A stretch of DNA of 64,000 nt from JABDBE01 sp049585795 (lineage in GTDB: Bacteria > Acidobacteriota > Terriglobia > Terriglobales > Acidobacteriaceae): the NCBI GenBank assembly GCA_049585795.1, contig JBAVAQ010000012.1, positions 1 to 64,000 on the forward strand, read 5' to 3'. Shown piece by piece: positions 1 to 8,313 of the stretch. Made by a program: the position numbers and the translations under genes. Below the pieces are notes generated by a model. That model had not been told where the DNA came from, did not search any database, and saw nothing but the letters and a program-made list of their open reading frames with translations. Each line of letters begins with the position of its first letter. The first letter of the stretch is position 1.

Positions 1-51
1 AGTCTGATTTGTTCGCCCTCTCTGCTTCGGACGTTCAGTGACACGGACCTC

Positions 52-660
52 ATGGACGCTCTACGGAAGGGCTGCAACGATGCACTGGCCGTTCTGTTTG
101 AAAGACACAATGCTCTCGTCTTCCGAATAGCGCGTGCGATTTTGCGTGATGACGGCGAAGCCGAAGAAACGGTTCAACGCGTCTTTCTGGATGTGTTTCG
201 AGCAGTCAATCAGTTCAATCCCGCCCGCGGAAGCTTTAAGACCTGGCTGCTTCAGTACGCGTATCATCGGACCATCAACCGCCGGGAGCATCTCCAGGCG
301 CACCACTTCTACAATCGACAGGAACTCGATGAGTTGACGCCATCTGAACTCTTCTATGGAGCTGGGCATTTGGTATGCTTGCCTCCGCAGGAGGTCGCGT
401 GCTTGGTGGAGCAGGTACTCGCCCTCCTTGAACCTCGTCAGCGTAAGGTGATTGAGCTCACTTACTTCGAGGGGCTGACGGCCGAAGAGGTCGCAAAAGC
501 GACCGGCAACTCTGCGTCGTCGGTCCGGAACAACTTGTATCGAGGGCTTTCAAAATTGCGGAATGCCGTTCTCGAGAACTACAAATCCAGAACAACTTCC
601 GCTTCTGAGAGTAGCGCAAGTGCTAAGGGGATGCTCGTTGAACAGCCACGAACATTATGA
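52..660 (+). CDS. ECF-type RNA polymerase sigma factor (left end possibly incomplete)
   Basis: Sigma-70 family, extracytoplasmic-function type. Region 2 is visible near the N-terminus (ALAVLFERHN, then EAEETVQRVFLDVF, the core-binding and -10 helices), and region 4 near residues 120-170 (LEPRQRKVIELTYFEGLTAEEVA, then a recognition helix in NSASSVRNNLYRGLSKL). The reading frame is open to base 1 and the upstream codons read S-D-T-D-L, which fits the usual DxDL entry into region 2, so the true start may lie outside the window. The stop overlaps the anti-sigma gene that follows, which indicates translational coupling. Because it sits directly before an anti-sigma factor, a TonB-dependent receptor and an isopeptidase-like enzyme, I infer that it controls the uptake half of the lasso system. 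The family assignment is secure; the target promoters are not known. Confidence 0.9.
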   Translation: MDALRKGCNDALAVLFERHNALVFRIARAILRDDGEAEETVQRVFLDVFRAVNQFNPARGSFKTWLLQYAYHRTINRREHLQAHHFYNRQELDELTPSELFYGAGHLVCLPPQEVACLVEQVLALLEPRQRKVIELTYFEGLTAEEVAKATGNSASSVRNNLYRGLSKLRNAVLENYKSRTTSASESSASAKGMLVEQPRTL

Positions 661-1855
661 GGAACTGTGTGCCTTAGCCGCCAGCGGTCAGGCATCGCAG
701 CCCGATCTGGCGGATCTTAAGGCTCACCTCGAAACCTGCCTCAGCTGTCGCGGTTTCGCAGATGACTTTACGCAACTAAGCGCCCAGAGCCTTTCAATGC
801 TTGCCGCAAAACGATCGCAGTGCCAGATTCCGTCGGGAATGACGCAAAGATTCCTGGCCCGGGCGCGGTCCGAGGGGATAGAAATGAGCCGGGGACCCGC
901 TGCCAGAGTGATCAAGCGGAAACAGACTGTCCTCGTCATGGCCATGGGAGCTGTTGCGGCTGTCGTTCTGATTGTGGCCATTTTGACAATCCGGAAGGTT
1001 CATCCTTCCTCTTCCCTTGCGAATCAAGAGCGGCCGCCCGCCCAGCGAGCGTCCCTGACTCCCCCGGCACTCCCGCCGCCAACTTCTCACGTGCAGGACG
1101 CCGAATTGCAGCAGCAGCTGACCGCCGCGCGAAAGGAAATGAGTTCTCTGGCCGGTACGATTAGGGCGCAGCGCGATGAGCTTGAGGCTTTGGGCAAAGT
1201 CAAGGATTCCTTGAATTCCCAGCTCATCGAAGCTCAACAGCAGAATGCCGGGTTACATTCCCAGAAAGCCGAATGGCAAACCCGCGTCTCTCAGCTTCAG
1301 GCAGAACTGGAAAAGTCGCGCTCCGATAAAGGCACGAGCGATGTCGCATTGACTCTGCAGGAGACCGAACTCCGAGAGCTTCGGAGGAAGGTCGACGAGC
1401 AGGCTGACTTACTTCGGCAGCAAGAAGAGCTAACCGCCAGGGGAAGTGACGTTCGGGACCTTGTGGTAGCGCGTAATCTCCACATCATCGATGTGCACGA
1501 CCGGGACGGCGATGGCAAGAGCCAGCGCGCATTTGGACGAATCTTCTATACAGAAGGGAAGTCCCTGATCTTCTATGCGTACGACCTTGGTGACCCACGG
1601 AAGGTGGATGCAAAGGTCTCGTTCTGCGTATGGGGCGGTCGCCTAGGCGCTGAAAAGCCGATTGAAAGCCTTGGAGTTTTTCACAATGACGATGCCAGCG
1701 ACGGACGCTGGGTGCTCACGTTTGATGATCCCCATGTTTTGGCACAAATCAACTCAGTCTTCGTCACTGTCGAGTCTTCACGGAAGGCAATACGGGAACC
1801 TGGTGGTCGAAGAATATTGTTTGCCTTTCTGGGCGAAAAGCCTAACCATCCGTAA
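638..1855 (+). CDS. Membrane anti-sigma factor with zinc-finger N-terminus
   Basis: Probable partner of the sigma factor. The N-terminus carries an HEHYEEL helix followed by H-x3-C-x2-C (HLETCLSC, about residues 29-36), the zinc-binding anti-sigma (zf-HC2) pattern. A single transmembrane helix (VLVMAMGAVAAVVLIVAIL) is followed by a Pro-rich linker, a long Gln/Glu/Arg coiled coil (EMSSLAGTIRAQRDELEAL onward) and a C-terminal globular domain resembling the RskA-type anti-sigma periplasmic domain. I chose the TTG at 638 because AAGGGG lies seven bases upstream and the protein then begins LNSHEHYEEL, the normal family start; a longer frame upstream has no homology-like sequence. It overlaps the sigma gene by 23 bp. 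The topology suggests a cytoplasmic sigma-binding end and a periplasmic sensor, possibly for receptor occupancy. Confidence 0.8.
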   Translation: MNSHEHYEELCALAASGQASQPDLADLKAHLETCLSCRGFADDFTQLSAQSLSMLAAKRSQCQIPSGMTQRFLARARSEGIEMSRGPAARVIKRKQTVLVMAMGAVAAVVLIVAILTIRKVHPSSSLANQERPPAQRASLTPPALPPPTSHVQDAELQQQLTAARKEMSSLAGTIRAQRDELEALGKVKDSLNSQLIEAQQQNAGLHSQKAEWQTRVSQLQAELEKSRSDKGTSDVALTLQETELRELRRKVDEQADLLRQQEELTARGSDVRDLVVARNLHIIDVHDRDGDGKSQRAFGRIFYTEGKSLIFYAYDLGDPRKVDAKVSFCVWGGRLGAEKPIESLGVFHNDDASDGRWVLTFDDPHVLAQINSVFVTVESSRKAIREPGGRRILFAFLGEKPNHP

Positions 1856-1984
1856 GCGGTGTTTTCCACTTTAGCCAGCTGACCGCATCATCTCTCCTCC
1901 CTGTCTGACATCGCTGCCATAAAGTTCCTTTGTTGAGAAAAAGGTCGTCACTCTCCGGCATACGTTATAGAGGACCATGAACCG

Positions 1985-4900
1985 ATGCTCCGTCTCCCCA
2001 GTGGGGTCGTGGGAAACTACCCCTTCTTTTTCCTTCTCTTGCTCGTTACCTGTCTTGTACGTCCTGCTCTGGCACAGCTCGAAACTGCGACTGTCTCGGG
2101 ACAAGTCGTGGATCCATCCGGACTGGGCGTCGCGGGAGCCCACGTAAAGCTGGTCGACATTGATCGTGACACCACCACAAGCGCTACGACCAACAATTCT
2201 GGCCTGTACACGTTTGCTAGCGTCCACCCCGGGCGTTATCGGTTGGAAGTCAATGCGGCTGGATTCAGGATAGTCAACGTGACTGGGTTAACGCTCAATG
2301 TCCAGGATCACATCGAGCAAAATTTTCGCCTTCAGATTGGGTCGGTGGCAGAGAGTGTCACCGTAGAAGCCAGCGCCCAGCAGGTGAACACTACGGATGC
2401 CACGGTGAGCACTGTTGTGGATCGCAATTTCGCTGAAAACCTGCCGCTGAATGGTAGGAGCTTTCAATCGCTAATCCAGCTCACACCGGGAGTGGTTCTG
2501 ACTGCCAATAATGGGTACGACACCGGCCAGTTCAGTGTCAACGGCCAGCGCGCGAACGCGAATTACTGGATGGTGGACGGGGTGAGCGCAAACATCGGGG
2601 TCAACGCCGGCGCCACCGCAGGAAGCGGAACGGCAGGGACGCTCGGCTCGACTAGCGTATTTGGAGGTACGAACAGTCTAGTCTCCGTAGATGCGCTCCA
2701 GGAATTTCGTATCCAAACCTCTACCTACGCGCCAGAATTTGGGCGTCAGCCGGGTGCACAAATCTCCATTGTCACGCGTTCCGGAACAAATGAATTTCAC
2801 GGGACCGCGTTCGATTATTTCCGCAACGACGCGCTAGACGCGAATAATTGGTTCAACGGTTTCACGAATAACCCTCCACTTCCAAAGGCGAGAGAACGCC
2901 AGAACGACTTCGGTGGGACATTCAGCGGCCCCATCCTCAAGGATAAGACCTTCTTTTTCTTTTCTTACGAAGGGCTTCGACTGCAACTGCCGCAGACCAG
3001 CCTCACATTCGTCCCGGACACCAATCCCGGCGACCCTTATTCGCGGCAATTTGCAGTGCCCGCACTCCTGCCTTACATGAACGCGTTCCCACTACCCAAC
3101 GGTCCCGAGGTTCTGGATCCGAATGGCAATCATCAAGGCATAGCGCAGTTCAACTCCACCTACTCCGATCCGGGCACGCTCAATGCCTACAGCCTTCGAG
3201 TGGATCACAAAATAAACGATAAGCTGAATCTCTTCGGGCGTTACAACTACTCTCCTTCAGAACTAACTCAGCGTGGAGAAGGACAGTCGTTAAGCACCGT
3301 CATCCCGACGAAAATCACCACCCAAACTGGAACGCTTGGGGCGACTTGGGCGACATCGCCTCTTGTTGCGAACGACTTTCGGTTCAACTACAGCAGTACG
3401 GATGCTTTCGCCTCGTCTCGCTTAGACAACTTCGGGGGAGCTGTCCCGCTGGGAACGCTGCCATTCCCTAGTCCGTTTACAACCGACAATGCGAGTTTCA
3501 CTTTTGATGTATTAGCGCTGGGAAACAACCCGGCCCTCAGTGCAGGGGCAAATGCGCACAACCAGCAACGGCAAATCAATATCGTGGACAGCGTATCTAT
3601 ACAAAAAGGTTCGCATAGCCTGAAGTTCGGTATCGACTATCGCCGCCTGTCGCCTCTCTTGGCCCCGGCCGCATACACACAGTTAAACTTGTTCCTAGAC
3701 ATACCTTCCGCGGAAACAGGAACTACATTGGGCAGCATTGTATCTTCCAGTCTCCCCGTGACTTTTCTGTTTCGCGATCTCGGCGTTTTTGCCCAAGATA
3801 CCTGGCACATTGTCCCCCGTCTGACCATGACCTACGGACTGAGGTGGGATGTGGACTTTGTGCCGTCATCGATTAGCGGGCCCGAGTTTAACGCGGTTAC
3901 CGGCTTCGATCTGAGCAATCTATCGAATCTGGCTCTGGCGCCTTCCGGTACGCGGCCCTACAAAACGCGGTGGGGCAACATTGCACCTCGGATTGGATTG
4001 GCCTATCAATTGTCGGAGAGCCAAAGCTGGCAGACCGTGTTTCGAGGTGGATTTGGTGTCTTTTATGATCTGGCGTCTTCAGAAGCAGGAAACCAACTAA
4101 GCGCGAATACTAGCTACCCTTTCGGATCAACTAACGCTATATATGGCATCCCCCTTGGCGGCACTGCCACGTTTCCTTTGAGTGCCAATAATGCAGCGGC
4201 GGCCCCAATCGCGCCGCCTAACGCCAACAATCTTGGGGTACTTTATGCATTTGATCCGAATCTCGAATCGCCCCACACGCTCCAATGGAATGTCGCGGTC
4301 GAACAAGGGTTAGGAAAGCAGCAGAGCCTGAGTGTCTCCTATATCGGCGCCGCTGGAAGACATCTTATACAGACGGCGTCCATTTATTCTCCCAATCCGA
4401 ACTTGTATGAGGCTCTATTGGTAACGAATGCGGGTACTTCGGACTACAATGCGCTGCAACTTCAGTTCCAACGGCGATTATCGCGCGGCCTGCAGGCGCT
4501 TGCCTCCTATTCATGGTCACATTCCCTTGACACGGCTTCAGGTGGCTCGGAGATTGGATCCAATTCACTGCCAGGGCTCAATTCGAACGCCAACCGAGGA
4601 CCCTCCGACTTCGATATTCGAAATGCGTTTTCGACAGGGCTGACCTATGATTTGCCCGCCCCGAAAAGCAATGCGTTCGCGAACGCGATCCTTCGAGGTT
4701 GGTCCACTGAGAATATTATCCAGGCTCGATCCGCTCCTCCCGTTGACATCTATTACGATGCATTTTCTCAACTGTCGAACGGATTCCAAACCGACGTTAG
4801 GCCGGACGTCATCGCGGGACAGCCGTTCTACCTATATGGACCGCAGTACCCCGGTGGCAAAGCTTTCAACTCCGCGGCATTCACGCCTCCTCTGCTTGAC

Positions 4901-5230
4901 CCGACGACTGGCTTGCCCGATAGCCAGGGAGATCTGCCGCGGAATGCGCTGAGGGGATTCGGCCTGATTCAATGGGATTTTGCAGTCCATCGCGAGTTCC
5001 CCATTCACGAGTCGCTGAAATTGCAGTTCCGCGCTGAGATGTTCAACGTTCTGAACCATCCCAACTTTGGGCCACCGGTTGGAGACCTCAGCAACCCCCT
5101 GTTCGGCCAGTCAATAGCGATGCTGGGGCAGAGCCTCGCCGGAAGCAGTCTTGGGGCGGGCGCGTTCGATCCGCTCTACCAAGTCGGCGGCCCCCGGTCC
5201 GTTCAGTTTGCGCTGAAGTTTTCCTTCTAA
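1985..5230 (+). CDS. Oar-like TonB-dependent outer membrane receptor
   Basis: 1081 residues. An N-terminal signal sequence (FFFLLLLVTCLVRPALAQ) is followed by a carboxypeptidase-regulatory beta-sandwich (ATVSGQVVDPSGLGVAGA through LRLQIGS-like strands, residues about 30-125), a plug domain (FAENLPLNGRSFQSLIQLTPG; FSVNGQRANANYWMVDG) and a large beta-barrel that ends in aromatic strands with a terminal Phe (VQFALKFSF). This architecture is characteristic of acidobacterial Oar-type receptors, which import large substrates using TonB energy. No TonB, ExbB or ExbD is encoded nearby. It lies between the sigma/anti-sigma pair and the isopeptidase-like gene, the same arrangement known for astexin-type lasso clusters of Proteobacteria, so uptake of the local lasso peptide is a reasonable inference. 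Ligand specificity cannot be read from the sequence. Confidence 0.92.
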   Translation: MLRLPSGVVGNYPFFFLLLLVTCLVRPALAQLETATVSGQVVDPSGLGVAGAHVKLVDIDRDTTTSATTNNSGLYTFASVHPGRYRLEVNAAGFRIVNVTGLTLNVQDHIEQNFRLQIGSVAESVTVEASAQQVNTTDATVSTVVDRNFAENLPLNGRSFQSLIQLTPGVVLTANNGYDTGQFSVNGQRANANYWMVDGVSANIGVNAGATAGSGTAGTLGSTSVFGGTNSLVSVDALQEFRIQTSTYAPEFGRQPGAQISIVTRSGTNEFHGTAFDYFRNDALDANNWFNGFTNNPPLPKARERQNDFGGTFSGPILKDKTFFFFSYEGLRLQLPQTSLTFVPDTNPGDPYSRQFAVPALLPYMNAFPLPNGPEVLDPNGNHQGIAQFNSTYSDPGTLNAYSLRVDHKINDKLNLFGRYNYSPSELTQRGEGQSLSTVIPTKITTQTGTLGATWATSPLVANDFRFNYSSTDAFASSRLDNFGGAVPLGTLPFPSPFTTDNASFTFDVLALGNNPALSAGANAHNQQRQINIVDSVSIQKGSHSLKFGIDYRRLSPLLAPAAYTQLNLFLDIPSAETGTTLGSIVSSSLPVTFLFRDLGVFAQDTWHIVPRLTMTYGLRWDVDFVPSSISGPEFNAVTGFDLSNLSNLALAPSGTRPYKTRWGNIAPRIGLAYQLSESQSWQTVFRGGFGVFYDLASSEAGNQLSANTSYPFGSTNAIYGIPLGGTATFPLSANNAAAAPIAPPNANNLGVLYAFDPNLESPHTLQWNVAVEQGLGKQQSLSVSYIGAAGRHLIQTASIYSPNPNLYEALLVTNAGTSDYNALQLQFQRRLSRGLQALASYSWSHSLDTASGGSEIGSNSLPGLNSNANRGPSDFDIRNAFSTGLTYDLPAPKSNAFANAILRGWSTENIIQARSAPPVDIYYDAFSQLSNGFQTDVRPDVIAGQPFYLYGPQYPGGKAFNSAAFTPPLLDPTTGLPDSQGDLPRNALRGFGLIQWDFAVHREFPIHESLKLQFRAEMFNVLNHPNFGPPVGDLSNPLFGQSIAMLGQSLAGSSLGAGAFDPLYQVGGPRSVQFALKFSF

Positions 5231-5235
5231 CCAAG

Positions 5236-5305
5236 AAATGGCTCGTGGTAGGGGCTTTTCAGCCGTGCCTATTAGAGCCGCAAAACTGCGGGCTTTCAGC
5301 CCCGG
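5236..5305. repeat. GGGCTTTCAGCCC-type intergenic repeat
   Basis: Two related motifs, GGGGCTTTTCAGCC near 5256 and GGGCTTTCAGCCC at 5290-5302, occupy the 100-bp gap between the receptor and peptidase genes. The second is a perfect GGGCT/AGCCC hairpin with a TTC loop. This resembles dispersed REP-like intergenic repeats that I associate with acidobacterial genomes. It may also act as a stabilising stem after the receptor mRNA. No transposase is nearby. Confidence 0.45.
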
Positions 5306-5332
5306 CCCGACATCGCTCCCGGAGAATCATTG

Positions 5333-7741
5333 ATGAGACCAGTTGTAGTATCCAACCTGTGCCCAGGGGACCACATTGCAATGGAAGAATCTGCGGAGGG
5401 CACGCGTAAGTGTTGTTTCACTAGGCTTCAGTTGTTGCTGTGTTGCCACGTACTGATAGCCAGTGCTTATCTATCGGTGTATTGTAACCGTGCGTTTTGT
5501 AGTGATCAGGCGGCCGAAGGCCCCGTGGGTAGTACAGCGGCGGCGCAAAACACAGCGGCACGGCTACCCAAGCGGCCCGCCACCGTGGCTGACTCGATTC
5601 AGATGACCCGGTTGGGAGACGTTAAGTATACCGATGGCTGGCCCTCGAATGGGATGGTGGCCAAATTCTCGCCGAACGGAAAGCATCTCGTCGTAATCCT
5701 GAAGAAAGGAAATCTTGAGGCAAACACCAACGAGTATTCTCTGGTCCTGTTCCAGACTGCCGAAGTGTTTCAATCGCCTGCGCCCCGAGTCTTGGTTTCG
5801 TTAGCCTCATCCTCGAACCGGCCGGCGATCGACAATGTGCTCTGGTTGGACGATAACGATACCATCTTGTTCCTCGGCGAGCGTCCCGGCGAACCGACGC
5901 AACTTTATTCGCTGAAGTGCAGTTCGAAAGAGCTGACAAAACTGACAAGTCACGCCAGCAATATGACCTCGTTCGTCAGCACAGCCGACGGCGGGGTTAT
6001 CGTGTATGCGGCGAGAAACCCGGTTGCAAGTTTTATGACCGAGAGCACCGCACGAAACGGAATCGCTGTCACAAACCAGGCAGTGACTGATCTGATCCGA
6101 GGCAGCTTTGGAGGTGACGACACCGACGACCACTCTTTGTTCGTCAAACGCTTGGGGAATAACTCGGAAACTAAACTGGCGATTCGCGGGCGGATCGGTT
6201 ACGAACAGTCTGAGATGTGGCTTTCACCGGACGGGGTGCACCTCTTGATTCAGACGGAGCCGGCCCACGTTTCCAATACGTGGAGTGAGTATGAGGATCA
6301 ATTCGTGAAAGAGGCTACGCTACACCCCCCGCCAAACGGAGGCCACCCGGGCCTCCTCCAATACGAGTTGGTCGACACGCGCACCGGAGCCAGTGAAGTG
6401 CTGGTCGATGCCCCGATCCCGACGATTCTTGAGTCGGAGGCGGCCTGGTCGCCCGACAGCAAGTCCGTCGTTGTTTCTGATGTTTATCTTCCTCTGGATG
6501 TTGCCGATTCGGGGGAACGGGCGGTGAGAAAGGCGCACACTTTCTTAGTGGAATTTAAGATTCCCAGCCGCGAGTTCGTCAAAATAAGCGATGAAGACTT
6601 GAGACTTCTGAGTTGGGACGAGAAGACCGGCTATGTTACCTGCGATGTTGGCAGGGAGGACAGCCTCTATGCTGGAAAGACCACGCCGAAAGCCTATTTT
6701 CGAAGGAGCGGCGAGACTTGGTCTCGATCCAGCACCGGGGAACAATCAGGAGTGCCGGCGCTGCCGGATATTGTTCTGGTTGAGGCCATGAACACACCTC
6801 CGCGTATTGTTGCGATCGATCCTCCCACCGGACGGAAGTCCCTGCTCATGGACTTGAATCCTCAGTTTCAAAATCTTGCTTTGGCACGGGTGGAGGAAAT
6901 TACGTGGAAGGACTCTCGTGGCCATGAACTGAAAGGGGGCCTCTACTGGCCTCCCGGCTATGTGGCGGGACAGAAGTATCCAGTGGTGATACAAACCCAC
7001 GGATGGACTACGAGCGGATTCTGGATGGACGGTCCTTTTACGACAGCTTTCGCTGCCCAGGCCCTGGCGGGCAAGGGGTTCTTCGTGGTTCAGGATAATG
7101 GTCCAGACTGGAATCTGACCGGTCCAACCAAAGAGGCTCCGACAGCCATGGCAGCGTACGAGGGTGCTATCGACTATTTGGATCGCAAAGGGCTCATTGA
7201 TATAAACCGTGTCGGGATCATAGGGTTCAGCCGGACGTTCTGGTACGTTACGTATACGTTGACACATTCCAAACACCGCTTCGCCGCAGCCGCGTTGGCC
7301 GAAGGGGTGGACTACAGCTATTTCCAATATATGGCATTCCCGGAGTTTGCTGGTGATTTTGAGCCGGTGTACGGTGGTCCCCCGTATGGAAAAAGACTCT
7401 CTCAATGGCAGAAACAGTCACCTGCGTTTCTTATGGACAAAATCGAAACGCCAGTCCGCATTCAAGTCCTAGGACCGACGTCCATGCTATTGGATTGGCA
7501 TTGGTTTTCCGGACTGTCCCGGCTCGGTAAGCCCGTCGAAATGATTTACATCCCGGGAGGGACGCACATCCTGGAAAGGCCCTGGGAGCGGATGACATCG
7601 CAACAGGGCAACGTGGACTGGTTCTGCTTCTGGCTAAAGGGCGAGGAAGATCCCGACTCGGCAAAAGGTGAACAGTACAAGCGCTGGCGCGAGATGCGCC
7701 GCCTACGAGATCGAACGGCTTCCACCGTCAGTACCCGGTGA
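5333..7741 (+). CDS. Exported S9 peptidase, lasso-peptide isopeptidase-like (AtxE type)
   Basis: About 802 residues. The N-terminus has a hydrophobic segment (LQLLLCCHVLIASAYLSVY), suggesting export. The mature protein starts RPATVADSIQMTRLGD, followed by a beta-propeller of WD-like repeats (FSPNGKHLVVIL, SPDGVHLLI, WSPDSKSVVVSD), then an alpha/beta hydrolase domain. The nucleophile elbow reads GFSRTF, the acid may be the Asp of LLDWHW, and the His lies in GGTHILERP. The C-terminal block VDWFCFWLKGEEDPD-x-KGEQYKRW matches the lasso isopeptidase branch of S9 as I know it rather than ordinary dipeptidyl peptidases. Such enzymes hydrolyse the macrolactam isopeptide bond of a specific threaded lasso peptide. 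ATG 5333 follows GGAGA by seven bases. An ordinary prolyl-oligopeptidase-like role is the alternative. Confidence 0.75.
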   Translation: MRPVVVSNLCPGDHIAMEESAEGTRKCCFTRLQLLLCCHVLIASAYLSVYCNRAFCSDQAAEGPVGSTAAAQNTAARLPKRPATVADSIQMTRLGDVKYTDGWPSNGMVAKFSPNGKHLVVILKKGNLEANTNEYSLVLFQTAEVFQSPAPRVLVSLASSSNRPAIDNVLWLDDNDTILFLGERPGEPTQLYSLKCSSKELTKLTSHASNMTSFVSTADGGVIVYAARNPVASFMTESTARNGIAVTNQAVTDLIRGSFGGDDTDDHSLFVKRLGNNSETKLAIRGRIGYEQSEMWLSPDGVHLLIQTEPAHVSNTWSEYEDQFVKEATLHPPPNGGHPGLLQYELVDTRTGASEVLVDAPIPTILESEAAWSPDSKSVVVSDVYLPLDVADSGERAVRKAHTFLVEFKIPSREFVKISDEDLRLLSWDEKTGYVTCDVGREDSLYAGKTTPKAYFRRSGETWSRSSTGEQSGVPALPDIVLVEAMNTPPRIVAIDPPTGRKSLLMDLNPQFQNLALARVEEITWKDSRGHELKGGLYWPPGYVAGQKYPVVIQTHGWTTSGFWMDGPFTTAFAAQALAGKGFFVVQDNGPDWNLTGPTKEAPTAMAAYEGAIDYLDRKGLIDINRVGIIGFSRTFWYVTYTLTHSKHRFAAAALAEGVDYSYFQYMAFPEFAGDFEPVYGGPPYGKRLSQWQKQSPAFLMDKIETPVRIQVLGPTSMLLDWHWFSGLSRLGKPVEMIYIPGGTHILERPWERMTSQQGNVDWFCFWLKGEEDPDSAKGEQYKRWREMRRLRDRTASTVSTR

Positions 7742-7860
7742 CAAACAAAGGTCGAAGGACGAGCAGCGGATTCGTGTATCATACAGATTCTCGGTCGCCC
7801 TGCTGGGGCCGGGAACGCCAGGCGACGATTGCTGACCAATCAAACGCCTGATTTTTGGGG

Positions 7861-8004
7861 CTACTCGTCAAGTTCATAGGCGGGATTGAAGGCGTGCCTA
7901 TTCACTGACTCTAGCAAGCCGGTCCGTCCCTTGACTTGGGGAAACTGTTCGATCACGCGGGCTGCCTCGCCGAGAACTATTAGTTCTGGTTTTGTGTAAT
8001 TCAT
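7861..8004 (-). CDS. Lasso peptide precursor A2 (47 aa)
   Basis: Short gene with AAGGAG six bases before its ATG. The leader begins MNYTKPELIVLGEAARV and contains the YxxP motif (Tyr3, Pro6) recognised by lasso RRE proteins, followed by the conserved L-x-x-x-G spacing. The predicted core starts at Gly26 (GRTGLLE...) with Glu at core position 7, the only acidic residue at a distance suitable for a 7-9-residue ring. Position -2 is Val, an isostere of the usual Thr. The core is 22 residues and ends in NPAYELDE, shared with A1. It is the last gene of the minus-strand operon. The role is inferred from the neighbouring B1, B2, C and D genes. Whether the NPAY-x-LDE end stays in the product or is trimmed is unknown. 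Confidence 0.8.
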   Translation of the reverse strand: MNYTKPELIVLGEAARVIEQFPQVKGRTGLLESVNRHAFNPAYELDE

Positions 8005-8033
8005 TGTCTTGCTCCTTAAATGTATCTTTAATT

Positions 8034-8057
8034 CCCGGCCACCTTGCGGTGGCCGGG
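8034..8057 (-). other. Stable GCAA-tetraloop hairpin between the two precursor genes
   Basis: On the minus strand CCCGGCCACC-GCAA-GGTGGCCGGG forms a perfect 10-bp GC-rich stem closed by a GNRA tetraloop, between the A1 stop and the A2 ribosome-binding site. It is followed by AATTAAAG, not a clean U tract, so it is a weak terminator at best. It may instead protect the A1 message 3' end or set the A1:A2 ratio. Confidence 0.6.
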
Positions 8058-8102
8058 GACGCCAGACGCCAATCGCTGACCAATTAGCGCCTGATTTTGG
8101 AG

Positions 8103-8246
8103 CTACTCATCGAGGTCATAGGCGGGATTCGGAACCGGGCTTTTGAGAAGATCCGGTTGTCCGGTAATCCCCTTGGTGTTGGGAAACTTTTCGATCACGC
8201 GGACTGCCTCACCGAGTACTGCCACTTCTGGTTTTGTGTACTTCAT
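8103..8246 (-). CDS. Lasso peptide precursor A1 (47 aa)
   Basis: Small gene with AAAGGAGA seven bases before its ATG. The leader MKYTKPEVAVLGEAVRV carries the YxxP motif (Tyr3, Pro6). It ends in N-T-K, placing Thr at position -2 as in most lasso precursors. The predicted core starts at Gly26 (GITGQPD...), giving Asp at core position 7 and hence a seven-residue macrolactam ring, the smallest known lasso ring size (xanthomonin type). The core is 22 residues and ends in NPAYDLDE. It lies 67 bp after the macrolactam synthetase gene on the same strand and is a paralogue of A2, with an equal length of 47 residues. Its short length means automatic annotation would probably miss it. Confidence 0.85.
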   Translation of the reverse strand: MKYTKPEVAVLGEAVRVIEKFPNTKGITGQPDLLKSPVPNPAYDLDE

Positions 8247-8313
8247 TGTCGTTCTCCTTTGTTGAATTATCCCGTCCTCTATACTGCAGACGGAACACCG
8301 TTGCTGGTATTGG

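Larger units (their letters stand above)
7797..8260 (-). repeat. Tandem duplication of precursor gene plus 3' region (about 242-bp unit)
   Basis: The A1 and A2 genes and their 3' flanks are two diverged copies of one unit. After each stop codon the minus strand carries a matching stretch: AAAATCAGGCG, ATTGGTCAGC and CTGGCGT, followed by CCCGGCC. The two copies lie about 242 bp apart. Ribosome-binding sites (AAGGAG) and the first seven codons are also conserved, whereas the predicted core segments differ. This is the pattern expected when a RiPP precursor is duplicated and its core diversifies. Confidence 0.8.

Noticed and set aside
7898..8083. Minus-strand frame of 61 codons overlapping the A2 precursor
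   Set aside because: It is in another frame, lacks a ribosome-binding site and has Arg/Ser-rich unlikely composition; the A2 frame has AAGGAG and a paralogue.
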